A stretch of DNA of 9,873 nt from an uncultured Cellvibrio sp. (GCA_946482385.1 CAMLRI010000039.1:1-9873), one strand, 5' to 3'. Shown: positions 1 through 7,133, counted from the stretch's first letter. Made by a program: numbers and translations. Notes: a model not told the origin generated them from the sequence alone.

Positions 1-675
1 CAACTCGCCATCATGCCGGACATTGAAAAACGCCTGGAGGCATTTGTGCGCTTGGGCCACGGTATTATTGTGTTCCCGGGCGGCGCGGGCACTACCGAGG
101 AAATTCTCTACATACTCGGCATTTTGTTGCATCCGGACAACCAGCACATCCCTTTTCCGCTGGTATTTACCGGCCCGGAAAATTCTGCTGAATATTTCCA
201 TCGCGTGGATAAATTTATTGGCGATACCCTGGGCGCCGAAGCCCAAGCACACTACAAAATTATTATTAACGACCCGGCGGCCGTCGCACGCGAAATGAAA
301 AATGGCGTGCAGCAAGTGCGCGAATTCCGCAAGCAAAGTGACGATGCCTATTACTTTAATTGGCAACTGAAAATCAGCCCGGATTTGCAGCAGCCATTTA
401 TTCCCACCCACGAGAATATGCGCAACCTGGAGCTACACAAGAATCAACCGGTTAACCAGCTGGCTGCCAATTTGCGCCGCGCCTTCTCCGGCATAGTGGC
501 GGGCAATGTGAAGGAGGAAGGGATACGCACTATTGAACAGCACGGCCACTTTGAGCTGCATGGCGACCCGGAGATCATGCACCCGGTGGATGAGCTGCTC
601 ACCTCTTTCTCCCAGCAGAATCGTATGAAGCTGCCCGGACGAACCTATATACCCTGCTATAAAGTTATTAGATAA
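1..675 (+). CDS. ppnN: PpnN-type nucleotide 5'-monophosphate nucleosidase, C-terminal part (5' end outside window)
   Basis: The reading frame is open from the left edge, so the start lies outside; 224 residues are visible. In this family PpnN (formerly YgdH) cleaves the N-glycosidic bond of purine and pyrimidine nucleoside 5'-monophosphates, giving a free base and ribose 5-phosphate in nucleotide salvage. E. coli PpnN is about 454 residues, so roughly the C-terminal half is present. The hallmark LOG/Rossmann motif [10 protein letters not shown] lies at in-window residues 25-34. It is followed by the rest of that domain and a C-terminal extension ending in [17 protein letters not shown], which closely resembles my memory of the E. 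coli C-terminus. The frame is intact to TAA at 673-675. The LOG core alone could suggest a cytokinin-type phosphoribohydrolase, but the long C-terminal domain favours PpnN. No strong terminator follows directly. Confidence 0.93.
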   Translation, partial: QLAIMPDIEKRLEAFVRLGHGIIVFPGGAGTTEEILYILGILLHPDNQHIPFPLVFTGPENSAEYFHRVDKFIGDTLGAEAQAHYKIIINDPAAVAREMKNGVQQVREFRKQSDDAYYFNWQLKISPDLQQPFIPTHENMRNLELHKNQPVNQLAANLRRAFSGIVAGNVKEEGIRTIEQHGHFELHGDPEIMHPVDELLTSFSQQNRMKLPGRTYIPCYKVIR

Positions 676-957
676 GAGGTTTTATAGACTTTAGCGATAT
701 AGGTTGTAGTCAATTTCCTACAAGAATTGCCGATTTTAGCGACTATCCCAGCTGGCACCGCAGCGCCATAATGGCTCCATCAAGGAAGTAGACAATGATG
801 TGCGCTGGCCAGGCAAGGTCAATGGATGCGCCCCACCTATTGGAAGCGATGTCAGGAGACATCAAAGGATTGCACTAGCGCGGGAGGTATGGCGGTCAGG
901 GAGTTCGAAAGGAAGATCGTCGCAAATTGACTACTTCAACCTAGGGATAGATACCGT

Positions 958-979
958 AAAGGGGCCGCACTGCGGCCCC
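958..979 (-). terminator. Probable terminator of the pdxH-tadA operon
   Basis: An 8-base-pair perfect GC-rich stem, GGGGCCGC with GCGGCCCC around a 3-base loop, sits at 961-979. Read on the minus strand it is followed by only three T (960-958), so the U-tract is short. It lies about 42 bases past the tadA stop, where a terminator for the leftward operon is expected. It could also stop rightward ppnN transcripts, but no T-run follows on that side. Confidence 0.55.
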
Positions 980-990
980 TGCTCATTTCT

Positions 991-1012
991 GGCGATCCAT
1001 TTTTTCATCGCC
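991..1012. other. Stem-loop just after tadA
   Basis: GGCGAT at 991-996 pairs with ATCGCC at 1007-1012 around a 10-base T-rich loop. It is directly flanked by the C8 run (G8 on the minus strand) that follows the tadA stop. It could act together with the stronger hairpin at 961-979 in 3'-end formation or RNA protection. No T-run follows on either strand, so I do not call it a terminator. Confidence 0.3.
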
Positions 1013-1020
1013 CCCCCCTG

Positions 1021-1578
1021 TTAAGCCTCGCTATTTCCTGCTGCCTCACCTTGATCAGCCACATGCCGCCCGGCGCGCGCCTGCTTTTGCTGTTGGCGAC
1101 GCTGCTGGAAAAAATGGCTCAGCTGATGCTGGCAATCGTCCGCCAACAACCCGCCCTGACAGAGCACACGGTGATTGAGGTAATCCGCATCCAGCAAACG
1201 GGCGCGGCTGATGACCGCGCCGGACTTGGGTTCCCGTGTGCCATACACCAGCCGTGCAATCCGCGCATGTACCAAGGCCCCCACGCACATAGTGCAGGGT
1301 TCCAGGGTGACGTAGAGGGTGGCATGGGTCAGACGATAATTGCCTGCAGCGGTGGCGGCCTGGCGCAACGCCACTACCTCGGCATGGGCGGTGGGATCGC
1401 GGCTGCTGATGGGTTGGTTGAACCCTTCGCCCAATACCCTGCCCTCGCGCACCAACACAGCGCCCACCGGCACCTCCCCCACAGACTCACCCTGGGCCGC
1501 CAGGGCCATGGCGTGGCGCATCCAATGCTGGTCTTCCTCACTGAAAACCGCTGGGGGCGCATCTGGCTCAATGCTCAC
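1021..1578 (-). CDS. tadA: tRNA-specific adenosine deaminase TadA
   Basis: TadA deaminates the wobble adenosine A34 of tRNA-Arg(ACG) to inosine in the cytoplasm and is essential in E. coli. The product is 185 residues (E. coli 167). The zinc-dependent cytidine-deaminase-like fold is clear: HAE at residues 65-67, with H65 as zinc ligand and E67 as proton shuttle, and PCTMC at 94-98 with zinc ligands C95 and C98. The surrounding blocks, EVPVGAVLV near residue 35, NYRLTHATLYVTLEP near 80-94 and LNHRV near 134, match TadA rather than guanine or cytosine deaminases. The C-terminus is a Gln/Arg/Ala-rich tail of about 25 residues. The start is GTG at 1578-1576, supported by the SD-like GGGAG at 1589-1585 with a 6-base gap. 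The gene overlaps the end of the DUF1653 gene by 11 bases and is the last gene of the operon. Confidence 0.95.
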   Translation of the reverse strand: MSIEPDAPPAVFSEEDQHWMRHAMALAAQGESVGEVPVGAVLVREGRVLGEGFNQPISSRDPTAHAEVVALRQAATAAGNYRLTHATLYVTLEPCTMCVGALVHARIARLVYGTREPKSGAVISRARLLDADYLNHRVLCQGGLLADDCQHQLSHFFQQRRQQQKQARAGRHVADQGEAAGNSEA

Positions 1579-1843
1579 CGGCGGCTCCCACTATCACCGG
1601 CGCCAAATACTGCTGCTGTTCTTGCTCGCTCAGGGGTCGCACAAAACGAAAACGCGCAATGCTCTCGCCCGCCAACTCGACCGATTCAGTAAACATCGCC
1701 AGCGGCCGCACCCACCAGGAGTAGTCGCCATACAGGCAGCGGTACACCACCAATGGCTCGCGGGTTTCGCTGTGGTGGGCAATCTGGAAAACAAAGTAAT
1801 CCTTGCCTTTGTAATGGCGATAAAGGCCAGTTTTGATACTCAT
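1568..1843 (-). CDS. DUF1653 family small protein
   Basis: This 91-residue protein matches the DUF1653 family (usually about 65-90 residues) by its pattern: Y-x-H-Y-K-G near residues 8-13, V-F-x-I-A-x-H-S-E-T near 18-27, LVVYRCLYGDYSWWVRP near 31-47, and a closing FRFVRPLS near 65-72. As I recall, no function is established for the family; the fold is a small beta-rich domain and there is no membrane segment or signal peptide here. The C-terminal 20 residues are Gln-rich and probably flexible. The start ATG at 1843-1841 is well supported: GGAG at 1854-1851 lies 7 bases upstream, and the ATG overlaps the CoA-transferase stop as ATGA. Its 3' end overlaps tadA by 11 bases, so the two are likely co-translated. 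A link to tRNA biology would be guilt by association only. Confidence 0.88.
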   Translation of the reverse strand: MSIKTGLYRHYKGKDYFVFQIAHHSETREPLVVYRCLYGDYSWWVRPLAMFTESVELAGESIARFRFVRPLSEQEQQQYLAPVIVGAAGEH

Positions 1844-3039
1844 CCAATCACTCCATCGGCCTGCAGCCGCTCAATCTGTTCAGGCGATAGCGCCAATAGG
1901 TCGCGCAATACTTGCCCGGTGTGGCTGCCGATGGCGCCGCCGGGCCAGTCGGTGCGCCCCGGTGTTTCCGTAAGCCTGGGCACCAGGGCGGGAATTTTGA
2001 GGGGCTTACCGTCTATCTCCACCTGTTCAAACATACCGCGCGCCTGGAAGTGGGGGTCGGCGAGCATATCGGCGGCATTGTAGATAGGCCCGCCCGGCAC
2101 CCGCGCCTGCTCCAACAGCTGCAATATTTCAGCGGCGTCTTTGCTCATGCACCAGGCTGCCAGGGCGTTATCGATTTCCTGTTCGTGCTGCACCCGCCCG
2201 GCGTTATTGGCCAAACGCGGATCGCGCGCCATTTCCGGGTGGCCGGCCACTTCCATCAAGCGCTGGAAAATAGAATCGCCATTGCCGCCAATCACCACAT
2301 ATTTGCCGTTTTTGCAGCGATAGGTATTGGTGGGCACTATGCCTGTTACCGTGGTGCCCGAGGGCTGGCGGATCACACCTGCTCCGTCAAACTCCGGCAC
2401 CACCGCTTCCATCAAATTAAACATAGCTTCATAGAGCGCCACATCCACCACCTGCCCCTGGCCGCTGCCGCGCTCCCGCTCCAGCAATGCAAGGGCAATA
2501 CCCAAAGCGGTGTGGATACCGGCAATAGTGTCGCCAATACTCAGGTTGGGGCGCACCGGCGCCTGGTCGGGAAATCCGTTGACATAGCGAAAACCGCTAA
2601 TGCCTTCACAGACCGAAGCAAACCCCGGCTTGCTGGCGTAGGGGCCGGTTTGGCCGTAGCCAGAAATACGCGCGTAAACCAGCTTGGGGTTGGATTGTTT
2701 GACCTGATCCGGCCCCAGCCCCCAGGACTCCATCACCCCTGGGCGAAAGTTTTCGATCACCACATCGGCTGTGTCGATCAGCTGGCGCGCCAACTCTTGT
2801 CCTTCGGCTTTTTTCAAATCCAGAGTCACGCTTTTTTTGTTGCGCCCCAGGCTGCGCCACCACAGGGAAGTGCCATTGTCCAGCACCCGCCAGCCGCGGA
2901 TAGGGTCGCCCTCGGGCGGTTCTATCTTGATTACCTCGGCACCAAAGTAAGCGAGCATGCAACCGGCAAAGGGGCCGGCCAGCAATTGCCCAACTTCTAT
3001 CACGCGTATGCCATCGAGCGGGCGTTTATGGGTTGTCAT
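1840..3039 (-). CDS. CaiB/BaiF (class III) CoA-transferase
   Basis: Class III CoA-transferases move CoA between carboxylic acids through an aspartyl-CoA thioester, in the cytoplasm. The 399 residues fit the family (about 380-430). The N-terminal block is typical: LDGIRVIEVGQLLAGPFAG at 8-26, YFGAEVIKIEPPEGD at 31-45, then GRNKKSVTLDL near 65-75, VIENFRPGVMESWGL near 94-108 and SGYGQTGPYASKPGF near 126-140. By alignment from memory with YfdW/formyl-CoA transferase (Asp169), the catalytic residue should be D170 in SIGDTIAG. The gene sits between the quinone oxidoreductase (4-base overlap upstream) and DUF1653 (4-base overlap downstream). Its substrate cannot be read from the sequence. Dicarboxylate carriers such as succinyl-CoA:glutarate-type enzymes are possible, carnitine or formate less so given the neighbours. 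The frame is complete, with ATG at 3039-3037. Confidence 0.92.
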   Translation of the reverse strand: MTTHKRPLDGIRVIEVGQLLAGPFAGCMLAYFGAEVIKIEPPEGDPIRGWRVLDNGTSLWWRSLGRNKKSVTLDLKKAEGQELARQLIDTADVVIENFRPGVMESWGLGPDQVKQSNPKLVYARISGYGQTGPYASKPGFASVCEGISGFRYVNGFPDQAPVRPNLSIGDTIAGIHTALGIALALLERERGSGQGQVVDVALYEAMFNLMEAVVPEFDGAGVIRQPSGTTVTGIVPTNTYRCKNGKYVVIGGNGDSIFQRLMEVAGHPEMARDPRLANNAGRVQHEQEIDNALAAWCMSKDAAEILQLLEQARVPGGPIYNAADMLADPHFQARGMFEQVEIDGKPLKIPALVPRLTETPGRTDWPGGAIGSHTGQVLRDLLALSPEQIERLQADGVIG

Positions 3040-4016
3040 AAGCTCAAATCCATTACCAATTTACCAATATGCTGATTGGACTCCATGCGCTGGTGGGCTT
3101 CGGCCACTTGCGCCAGTGAGTAAACCGAATCAATGACCGGGCGAATTTTTCCGGCGGCGATTAATGGCCACAGCTGCTGCTCCAATTCTTGCGCTATCTG
3201 CGTCTTGGCCGCTGGCGATTGCGCGCGCAGGGTGGAGCCGGTGAGCGTGAGCCGCTTGAGCATCAGCGGCATTAAATCCAGCTGCACCCGGCTACCCTGC
3301 AGGAAGGCGATATTGACTATGCGGCCGTCTTTGGCAGCGGCGGCAAAATTGCGCTGCACATAATCGCCCCCCACCATATCGAGGATCACATCCACCCCCT
3401 GGCCAGCAGTGTGCGCTTTAATTTCCGCCACAAAATCCTGCTCGCGGTAATTAATAGCCTGGGCGCCCAGCTGTTCGCAGGCAGCACACTTGGCCGCCGA
3501 ACCAGCGGTGACCCACACCCGGGCGCCCAATGCACTGGCCAACTGGATAGCCATAGTGCCTATGCCACTGGCGCCGCCGTGCACCAACAGGCGCTCACCC
3601 GTTTGCAGGCCGGCGCGCTGAATCAAGTTATGCCACAGGGTAAACAGGGTTTCCGGCAGCGCCGCCGCTTGCACCAGGCTCAGCCCTGCGGGGATGGGCA
3701 AGCACTGGTCGGCAGGCGCCAGCGCATGGGTGGCATAGCCGCCGCCATTGACCAGGGCACATACCTGATCGCCCAATTGCCAGCGCTCCACGCCAGCCCC
3801 TTTGGCGATAATCTCCCCCGCCACTTCCAACCCCAAAACCGGGGAGGCATCGGCTGGCGGTGGGTAAAGCCCCTGGCGTTGCAAAACATCGGGACGATTA
3901 ATCCCCGCAGCAGCCACGCGGATCAACACCTGGCCATCTGCCACTTCCGGCACTGGTGCCTGGGCCAACTGCATCAAGCCAGCAGCACCCGGCTGATGCG
4001 CCACATAGGTCATCAT
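3036..4016 (-). CDS. NAD(P)H:quinone oxidoreductase, PIG3/TP53I3-type (zinc-free MDR family)
   Basis: This medium-chain reductase of 326 residues resembles the PIG3/QorB-like branch that reduces quinones with NADPH. The N-terminal GroES-like half carries [18 protein letters not shown] at 35-52, the signature of the PIG3 branch, and GLEVAGEI at 62-69. The Rossmann half has the nucleotide-binding [16 protein letters not shown] at 145-160, followed by [12 protein letters not shown] near 185-195 and [10 protein letters not shown] near 208-217. The zinc ligands of alcohol dehydrogenases are absent, as expected for quinone reductases. The start is ambiguous: ATGATG at 4016-4011 gives two tandem methionines, the first overlapping the pdxH stop by 4 bases and the second by one. 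No clear Shine-Dalgarno precedes either, which fits translational coupling to pdxH. The 3' end overlaps the CoA-transferase start by 4 bases. The physiological substrate is unknown. Confidence 0.9.
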   Translation of the reverse strand: MMTYVAHQPGAAGLMQLAQAPVPEVADGQVLIRVAAAGINRPDVLQRQGLYPPPADASPVLGLEVAGEIIAKGAGVERWQLGDQVCALVNGGGYATHALAPADQCLPIPAGLSLVQAAALPETLFTLWHNLIQRAGLQTGERLLVHGGASGIGTMAIQLASALGARVWVTAGSAAKCAACEQLGAQAINYREQDFVAEIKAHTAGQGVDVILDMVGGDYVQRNFAAAAKDGRIVNIAFLQGSRVQLDLMPLMLKRLTLTGSTLRAQSPAAKTQIAQELEQQLWPLIAAGKIRPVIDSVYSLAQVAEAHQRMESNQHIGKLVMDLSL

Positions 4017-4657
4017 GGTTCAAGGCGCTCAATGGCCCAGTGGCCATCGGCCTGCAAGCTGTACTGGAAGCGATCGTGCATGCGGTGGGCACCGCCCTGC
4101 CAAAACTCAATCTGGTGGGGTTTAACGCGGAAGCCACCCCAAAAATCCGGCAGGGGAATTTCGCCCTTGGCAAATTTGTGTTTCATGGCTTCGAACTGTT
4201 GCATCAAGAGCGCGCGCGACGAAATGGGGCGGCTCTGCTGCGATGCCCAGGCACCCAGCTGGCTTTCCCGGGGGCGGGTGACAAAATATTTAAGTACCTC
4301 TGCCGCCGATAGCTGCTCCGCCACACCACAGACCTTTACCTGGCGCTCCAGGAAATACCAGGGAAAATGCAGGCTAATTTTGGGATTGTGTTTTAGCTCG
4401 CGGGCTTTGCGACTATTGAGGTTGGTGTAAAACACAAAACCTTTGGCGTCCACCTGCTTGAGCAACACTATGCGCTGCGATGGCTGGCCAGTTTCATCCA
4501 CAGTCGCCACGGTCATGGCATTGGGATCGGGAATGCCGGATTTAATCACCTGCTCCATCCAGTGGCCAAACTGTACAAAAGGGTCATCGGCCAGATCGCT
4601 TCGGTCTAGGCCACCCTGGGTGTATTCACGGCGAAAATCGTCAAGTCTTAATTCCAT
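4013..4657 (-). CDS. pdxH: Pyridoxine/pyridoxamine 5'-phosphate oxidase PdxH
   Basis: PdxH uses FMN and oxygen to oxidise pyridoxine 5'-phosphate or pyridoxamine 5'-phosphate to pyridoxal 5'-phosphate, the last step of vitamin B6 synthesis and salvage. From the ATG at 4657 the protein has 214 residues (E. coli 218) and aligns over its whole length. FMN- and substrate-binding blocks visible are RIVLLK at 62-67, YTNLNSRKA at 77-85, the Q/S-rich [10 protein letters not shown] around 139-148, FWGGFRV at 172-178 and HRMHDRF at 191-197. The frame could open two codons earlier at a TTG (4663), but GGAG at 4667-4664 sits 6 bases before the ATG, so the ATG is preferred. It is the first gene of the five-gene leftward operon. 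The next gene starts inside its stop codon. No missing residues are evident. Confidence 0.96.
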   Translation of the reverse strand: MELRLDDFRREYTQGGLDRSDLADDPFVQFGHWMEQVIKSGIPDPNAMTVATVDETGQPSQRIVLLKQVDAKGFVFYTNLNSRKARELKHNPKISLHFPWYFLERQVKVCGVAEQLSAAEVLKYFVTRPRESQLGAWASQQSRPISSRALLMQQFEAMKHKFAKGEIPLPDFWGGFRVKPHQIEFWQGGAHRMHDRFQYSLQADGHWAIERLEP

Positions 4658-4663
4658 CAGCAA

Positions 4664-4667
4664 CTCC
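4664..4667 (-). promoter_or_regulatory. Shine-Dalgarno of pdxH, deciding its start
   Basis: GGAG read on the minus strand lies 6 bases before ATG 4657-4655. An alternative in-frame TTG at 4663-4661 directly abuts the GGAG and would be too close to be used. Confidence 0.65.
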
Positions 4668-4688
4668 AGTTACTCAATGCGGCAGTGC

Positions 4689-4716
4689 ATACTACCCGGG
4701 GACAAAAGAAATGCAA
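4689..4716 (-). promoter_or_regulatory. Candidate sigma-70 promoter of the pdxH operon
   Basis: On the minus strand, TTGCAT (4716-4711) and TAGTAT (4694-4689) are separated by 16 bases. This would give a start near 4682 and a leader of about 25 bases holding the pdxH Shine-Dalgarno. Both hexamers are imperfect, so this is a best guess. The divergent mobA promoter must lie in the same 288-base gap; TAAAAT at 4876-4881 is a possible -10 for it, but I see no good -35. Confidence 0.35.
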
Positions 4717-4945
4717 TTTACTGGCGCGGGTATCATATAGGCACAGTTTATCAGTCGCCCGGTGACCCACTTGGCAAAGACAATAATTCATAGCTTTCCA
4801 AGCGCCCTTTTCCGCACTCAATAGAAATACCTGGGTCTATACCTGATTAGGCTCTGCTTTTACCAAGGAGTGGATTAAAATAAACAGCTAGCGATGATTT
4901 AGACGCCATTACGCGCCAACCCTATTTTTGCGAGAACCCCAACCC

Positions 4946-5569
4946 ATGATCCATTCAGTACCCGTAGTTGGTCTTATCCTGGCTGGTGGCTTGGCGCGCC
5001 GCATGGGTGGCGGCGATAAGTGTTTACTGCCCCTGGCAGGTAAAACCCTGTTACAGCGCACTATAGAGCGCGCCCAACCCCAGGTAGATGAGCTCTTGCT
5101 CAATGCCAATGGCAACAGCCTGCGTTTTGCACGCACCCGCCTGCCGGTTATTGCCGATGAAATTGCCAATAATCCAGGCCCACTGGGTGGAATCCATGCC
5201 GGTATGCGCTGGCTGGAGCGCGATAATCCCGATGCGGAATGGCTGGTCAGCTTCGCCTCGGATACTCCCTTTTTTCCCCGCGACCTGGTTGGCCGTTTGC
5301 TAACCCAGGCACTGGCAGAAAAAACCCAAGTGGCTGTCGCCACTAGCGGCAATCAACTGCACCCAACCTTCGCGCTCTGGCATATCTCCTTATTGGACAC
5401 CATTACCCAGCTACTCAACGCCGGCCAGGTGCCGCGCCTGCAGGACTGGATTTGTCAGCAGCGCCATAGCCTGGTGGCATTCACCAACGAGGCTTACGAC
5501 CCTTTCTTCAATATCAACACACCGCAAGACTTGTATGCGGCAGAGGCCAAAGTCTCCGCCGTTGATTAA
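4946..5569 (+). CDS. mobA: Molybdenum cofactor guanylyltransferase MobA
   Basis: MobA transfers GMP from GTP to molybdopterin, making the guanine dinucleotide cofactor used by DMSO-reductase-type enzymes such as nitrate reductases and formate dehydrogenases. The 207-residue protein has the nucleotidyltransferase fold motifs in order: LAGGLARRMGG at 12-22 with K25, binding GTP phosphates; NPGPLGGI at 76-83; SFASDTPFF at 102-110, with D106 the expected magnesium ligand; and a closing FFNINTPQDL at 187-196. E. coli MobA is 194 residues. The frame also opens at a TTG (4928) six codons earlier, but the ATG at 4946 starts just before the first beta strand and is preferred; the Shine-Dalgarno is weak (GAGA near 4932). 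The VanZ-family gene follows after 39 bases, probably co-transcribed. No mobB or molybdoenzyme gene lies nearby in this window. Confidence 0.93.
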   Translation: MIHSVPVVGLILAGGLARRMGGGDKCLLPLAGKTLLQRTIERAQPQVDELLLNANGNSLRFARTRLPVIADEIANNPGPLGGIHAGMRWLERDNPDAEWLVSFASDTPFFPRDLVGRLLTQALAEKTQVAVATSGNQLHPTFALWHISLLDTITQLLNAGQVPRLQDWICQQRHSLVAFTNEAYDPFFNINTPQDLYAAEAKVSAVD

Positions 5570-5608
5570 ACAACCCAGGCTTTGCCCACCAACTTCGGAA
5601 CCCATTCC

Positions 5609-6001
5609 ATGTGGAGACTTATCTGCGTCGCGCAGTTTTATTTGCTGATCGCCCTTTACACCTATCTGGGCCTAACCCCCAGCCCGGAAAAAACCCTGCC
5701 AGTATTTAATGATTGGTTGATGCATTTTACCGGTTACGCAGTAGCGGCCTTTTCCATCAGCTTTGCCCGCCCCTATTGGCCACTGTGGCAGCGCGCAGTT
5801 TTTTTACTGGCCTATTCCATTGCCATCGAAATTGCCCAGCACTTCAATCCACCGCGCACTTTTAGCCTGATGGATATAGTCGCCAACCTGGGAGGGATAT
5901 TGTTGGGCCTGGCGCTGCTGTATCTGTTGCAGCGCAGCTGCGCCAGCATCGACAAACTGCTACACCATGGACTCAACAATCACCTGGCCAGCAAAGATTA
6001 G
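5609..6001 (+). CDS. VanZ-family small integral membrane protein
   Basis: The 130-residue protein has four predicted membrane segments, at about residues 4-22, 36-54, 61-77 and 87-108. It carries the VanZ-like pattern: an Asp-x-x-x-H at D35-H39 at the start of segment 2, and EIAQHFNPPRTFSLMDIVAN at 74-93, with E74, Q77, R83, D89 and N93 in the usual spacing, followed by GG and G residues in segment 4. VanZ in enterococci gives low-level teicoplanin resistance, but most family members, including short proteobacterial ones like this, have no assigned role, so I infer no antibiotic function. The start is ATG 5609, with GGA at 5597-5599 upstream; an in-frame TTG at 5582 would add nine residues with no hydrophobic character. 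It follows mobA by 39 bases, and its TAG overlaps the convergent hydrolase stop by 4 bases. Confidence 0.83.
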   Translation: MWRLICVAQFYLLIALYTYLGLTPSPEKTLPVFNDWLMHFTGYAVAAFSISFARPYWPLWQRAVFLLAYSIAIEIAQHFNPPRTFSLMDIVANLGGILLGLALLYLLQRSCASIDKLLHHGLNNHLASKD

Positions 6002-6984
6002 CGATCAAATATTTTTTGTAAAAACTGATCGACTGCCTCAACACTCGGCTGTAACCAAGGATCGAACAACCAAAAGGAATGGGGCGTATCGGGCAACTGC
6101 ACCCGCTCCGCTACCCGCCCCAATTGGTGCATTCTTCCCATCATCTCTTGGTAACCGACGGTAAAGCGCGGTTGTGCGCTGATTAAAAATAAAATCGGCG
6201 GAGTTTTATCACCCACATAAAACAGCGGCGAAGCTTCGCGCCATAACTCAGGCACTTGCTCGTAGCGCCCTCCAAACCAGGCTCCTGCCGCCGAAGGGTT
6301 TTTGCGCGGATCATTCTCGTGCACCAATGCGTCCGGCGCCGTAAAATCGATGATGCCATCTATATCAATAATCGCCTGCACATCGCTGCTGACTTTACTG
6401 TGTTGCGCCTGGGGGTCAAATTTTTCCAGGCCATTGGTTACCCCAACCAGGCTCGCAATCTGCCCACCAGCGGAACCACCTGCCACGGCAATTTGTTGTG
6501 GATTAACGCCATATTTATCCGCACGGCTACGCAACCAACGAATAGCCGCTTTTACATCCTGAATAGCTGCAGGGTATTTAGCCTCGGGCGAAAGACGATA
6601 ACTGATAGTAGCCGCCACATAACCGCGCTCCGCCATGGCAATGGCAAAGGGAGTAAAGTTGGCTCTATAACCTGCGCGCCAACCACCGCCATGAACCAAC
6701 ACTACCGCCGGCCTGGGCACAGCGTTTTTTATACGCGGTAAATACAAATCCAATTGCAAAGCTCGCCTGCCATAACGCACATAAGTCAGGTTTTTGATTT
6801 CCACAACACCGGAGGTAGGCAAGGCAGAGGCGATGCCAATAAACGGGTAATCGCCCACCAATTTTTGATAGGTGCTTTCTGGTGTGTAAGTATTATTGGG
6901 ATCGTGAATTTGCGTGATGCCTTGGCACGCGTACAACAAGCCTGCACCAAACGACAAGAGAATAAAGCGCTGTAAAATTTTCAT
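5998..6984 (-). CDS. Lipoprotein alpha/beta hydrolase (BD-FAE / acetyl-esterase-like)
   Basis: This is a 328-residue secreted esterase or lipase-like hydrolase. The N-terminus has a type II signal peptide: K2 and R6, a hydrophobic stretch 7-17, and lipobox LYAC with C20 as the lipidated cysteine, so the protein is probably membrane-anchored in the envelope. Catalytic-core motifs are the oxyanion loop HGGGW at 98-102, the nucleophile elbow GGSAGG at 169-174 with S171, and the late PDTPHSFWLFDPW at 298-310 with H302. The stretch ISAQPRFTVGYQEM (268-281), where many relatives have an HGDxD-like acid loop, has no Asp; E280 is the nearest acid. From memory, the PRF and PHxFW pattern recalls esterases linked to plant cell-wall polysaccharide breakdown, but the substrate is unproven. 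ATG 6984-6982 has only a G-rich, weak Shine-Dalgarno. It is monocistronic here, 149 bases after aceF. Confidence 0.85.
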   Translation of the reverse strand: MKILQRFILLSFGAGLLYACQGITQIHDPNNTYTPESTYQKLVGDYPFIGIASALPTSGVVEIKNLTYVRYGRRALQLDLYLPRIKNAVPRPAVVLVHGGGWRAGYRANFTPFAIAMAERGYVAATISYRLSPEAKYPAAIQDVKAAIRWLRSRADKYGVNPQQIAVAGGSAGGQIASLVGVTNGLEKFDPQAQHSKVSSDVQAIIDIDGIIDFTAPDALVHENDPRKNPSAAGAWFGGRYEQVPELWREASPLFYVGDKTPPILFLISAQPRFTVGYQEMMGRMHQLGRVAERVQLPDTPHSFWLFDPWLQPSVEAVDQFLQKIFDR

Positions 6985-7078
6985 GGTTACCCACCCATTA
7001 CTGAAAAGAGATAACCGAATTTTTATGCCGATAACTTATTGTAAGTAGAAACCCTGCTCAGAATGGTGCACACAAAAC

Positions 7079-7106
7079 AAAAAAGCCAGCAATCGCTGGC
7101 TTTTTT
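7079..7106 (-). terminator. Bidirectional-looking rho-independent terminator of the aceEF operon
   Basis: A perfect inverted repeat: six A (7079-7084), GCCAGC (7085-7090), loop AATC, GCTGGC (7095-7100), six T (7101-7106). The GC core followed by a T-run is present on both strands. It starts 28 bases past the aceF stop, so its main role is ending leftward aceEF transcription before the esterase gene. Confidence 0.9.
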
Positions 7107-7133
7107 GTTGCAATGTAAAACTAACTCTACGGA

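Larger units (their letters stand above)
676..1020. other. 345-base intergenic stretch without a recognisable gene
   Basis: This lies between the convergent ppnN and tadA genes. The only sizeable frame starts with GTG at 800 (74 codons, + strand). It has no recognisable domain, has a mixed composition and runs through the stem-loops at 961-1012, so I do not call it a gene. What can be seen: a weak 6-base-pair stem-loop at 704-723, a 6-base-pair stem-loop at 848-863 (GATGTC, AGGA, GACATC), the octamer TTTAGCGA at 690-697 and again at 735-742, a strong GC hairpin at 961-979, a weaker one at 991-1012, and a run of eight C at 1011-1018. It could hold a decayed gene, a small RNA or simple spacer; the sequence does not decide. 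Confidence 0.6.

Noticed and set aside
890..925. GTTCGAA near 901-908, recalling a tRNA T-loop
   Set aside because: No acceptor stem, anticodon arm or CCA end can be arranged around it.
1011..1018. C8 run after tadA as a phase-variation tract
   Set aside because: It lies outside coding sequence, after the tadA stop, and not in a promoter, so slippage there would have no evident switching effect.
800..1024. 74-codon frame with GTG start in the ppnN-tadA gap
   Set aside because: It has no good Shine-Dalgarno or known motif, passes through the terminator-like hairpins and ends inside the tadA stop region.
1912..3075. 387-codon open frame on the + strand
   Set aside because: It lies fully antisense to the clear CoA-transferase gene, has His/Ala/Gly-rich composition and no recognisable domain; it is a high-GC shadow.
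3411..4430. 339-codon open frame on the + strand
   Set aside because: Antisense to the quinone oxidoreductase and pdxH genes, with no family resemblance; shadow frame.
5609..6001. Glycopeptide-resistance gene on the basis of VanZ homology
   Set aside because: There is no vanA/H/X or other cluster gene nearby, and short VanZ-like proteins are common in Gram-negative bacteria without a resistance role.
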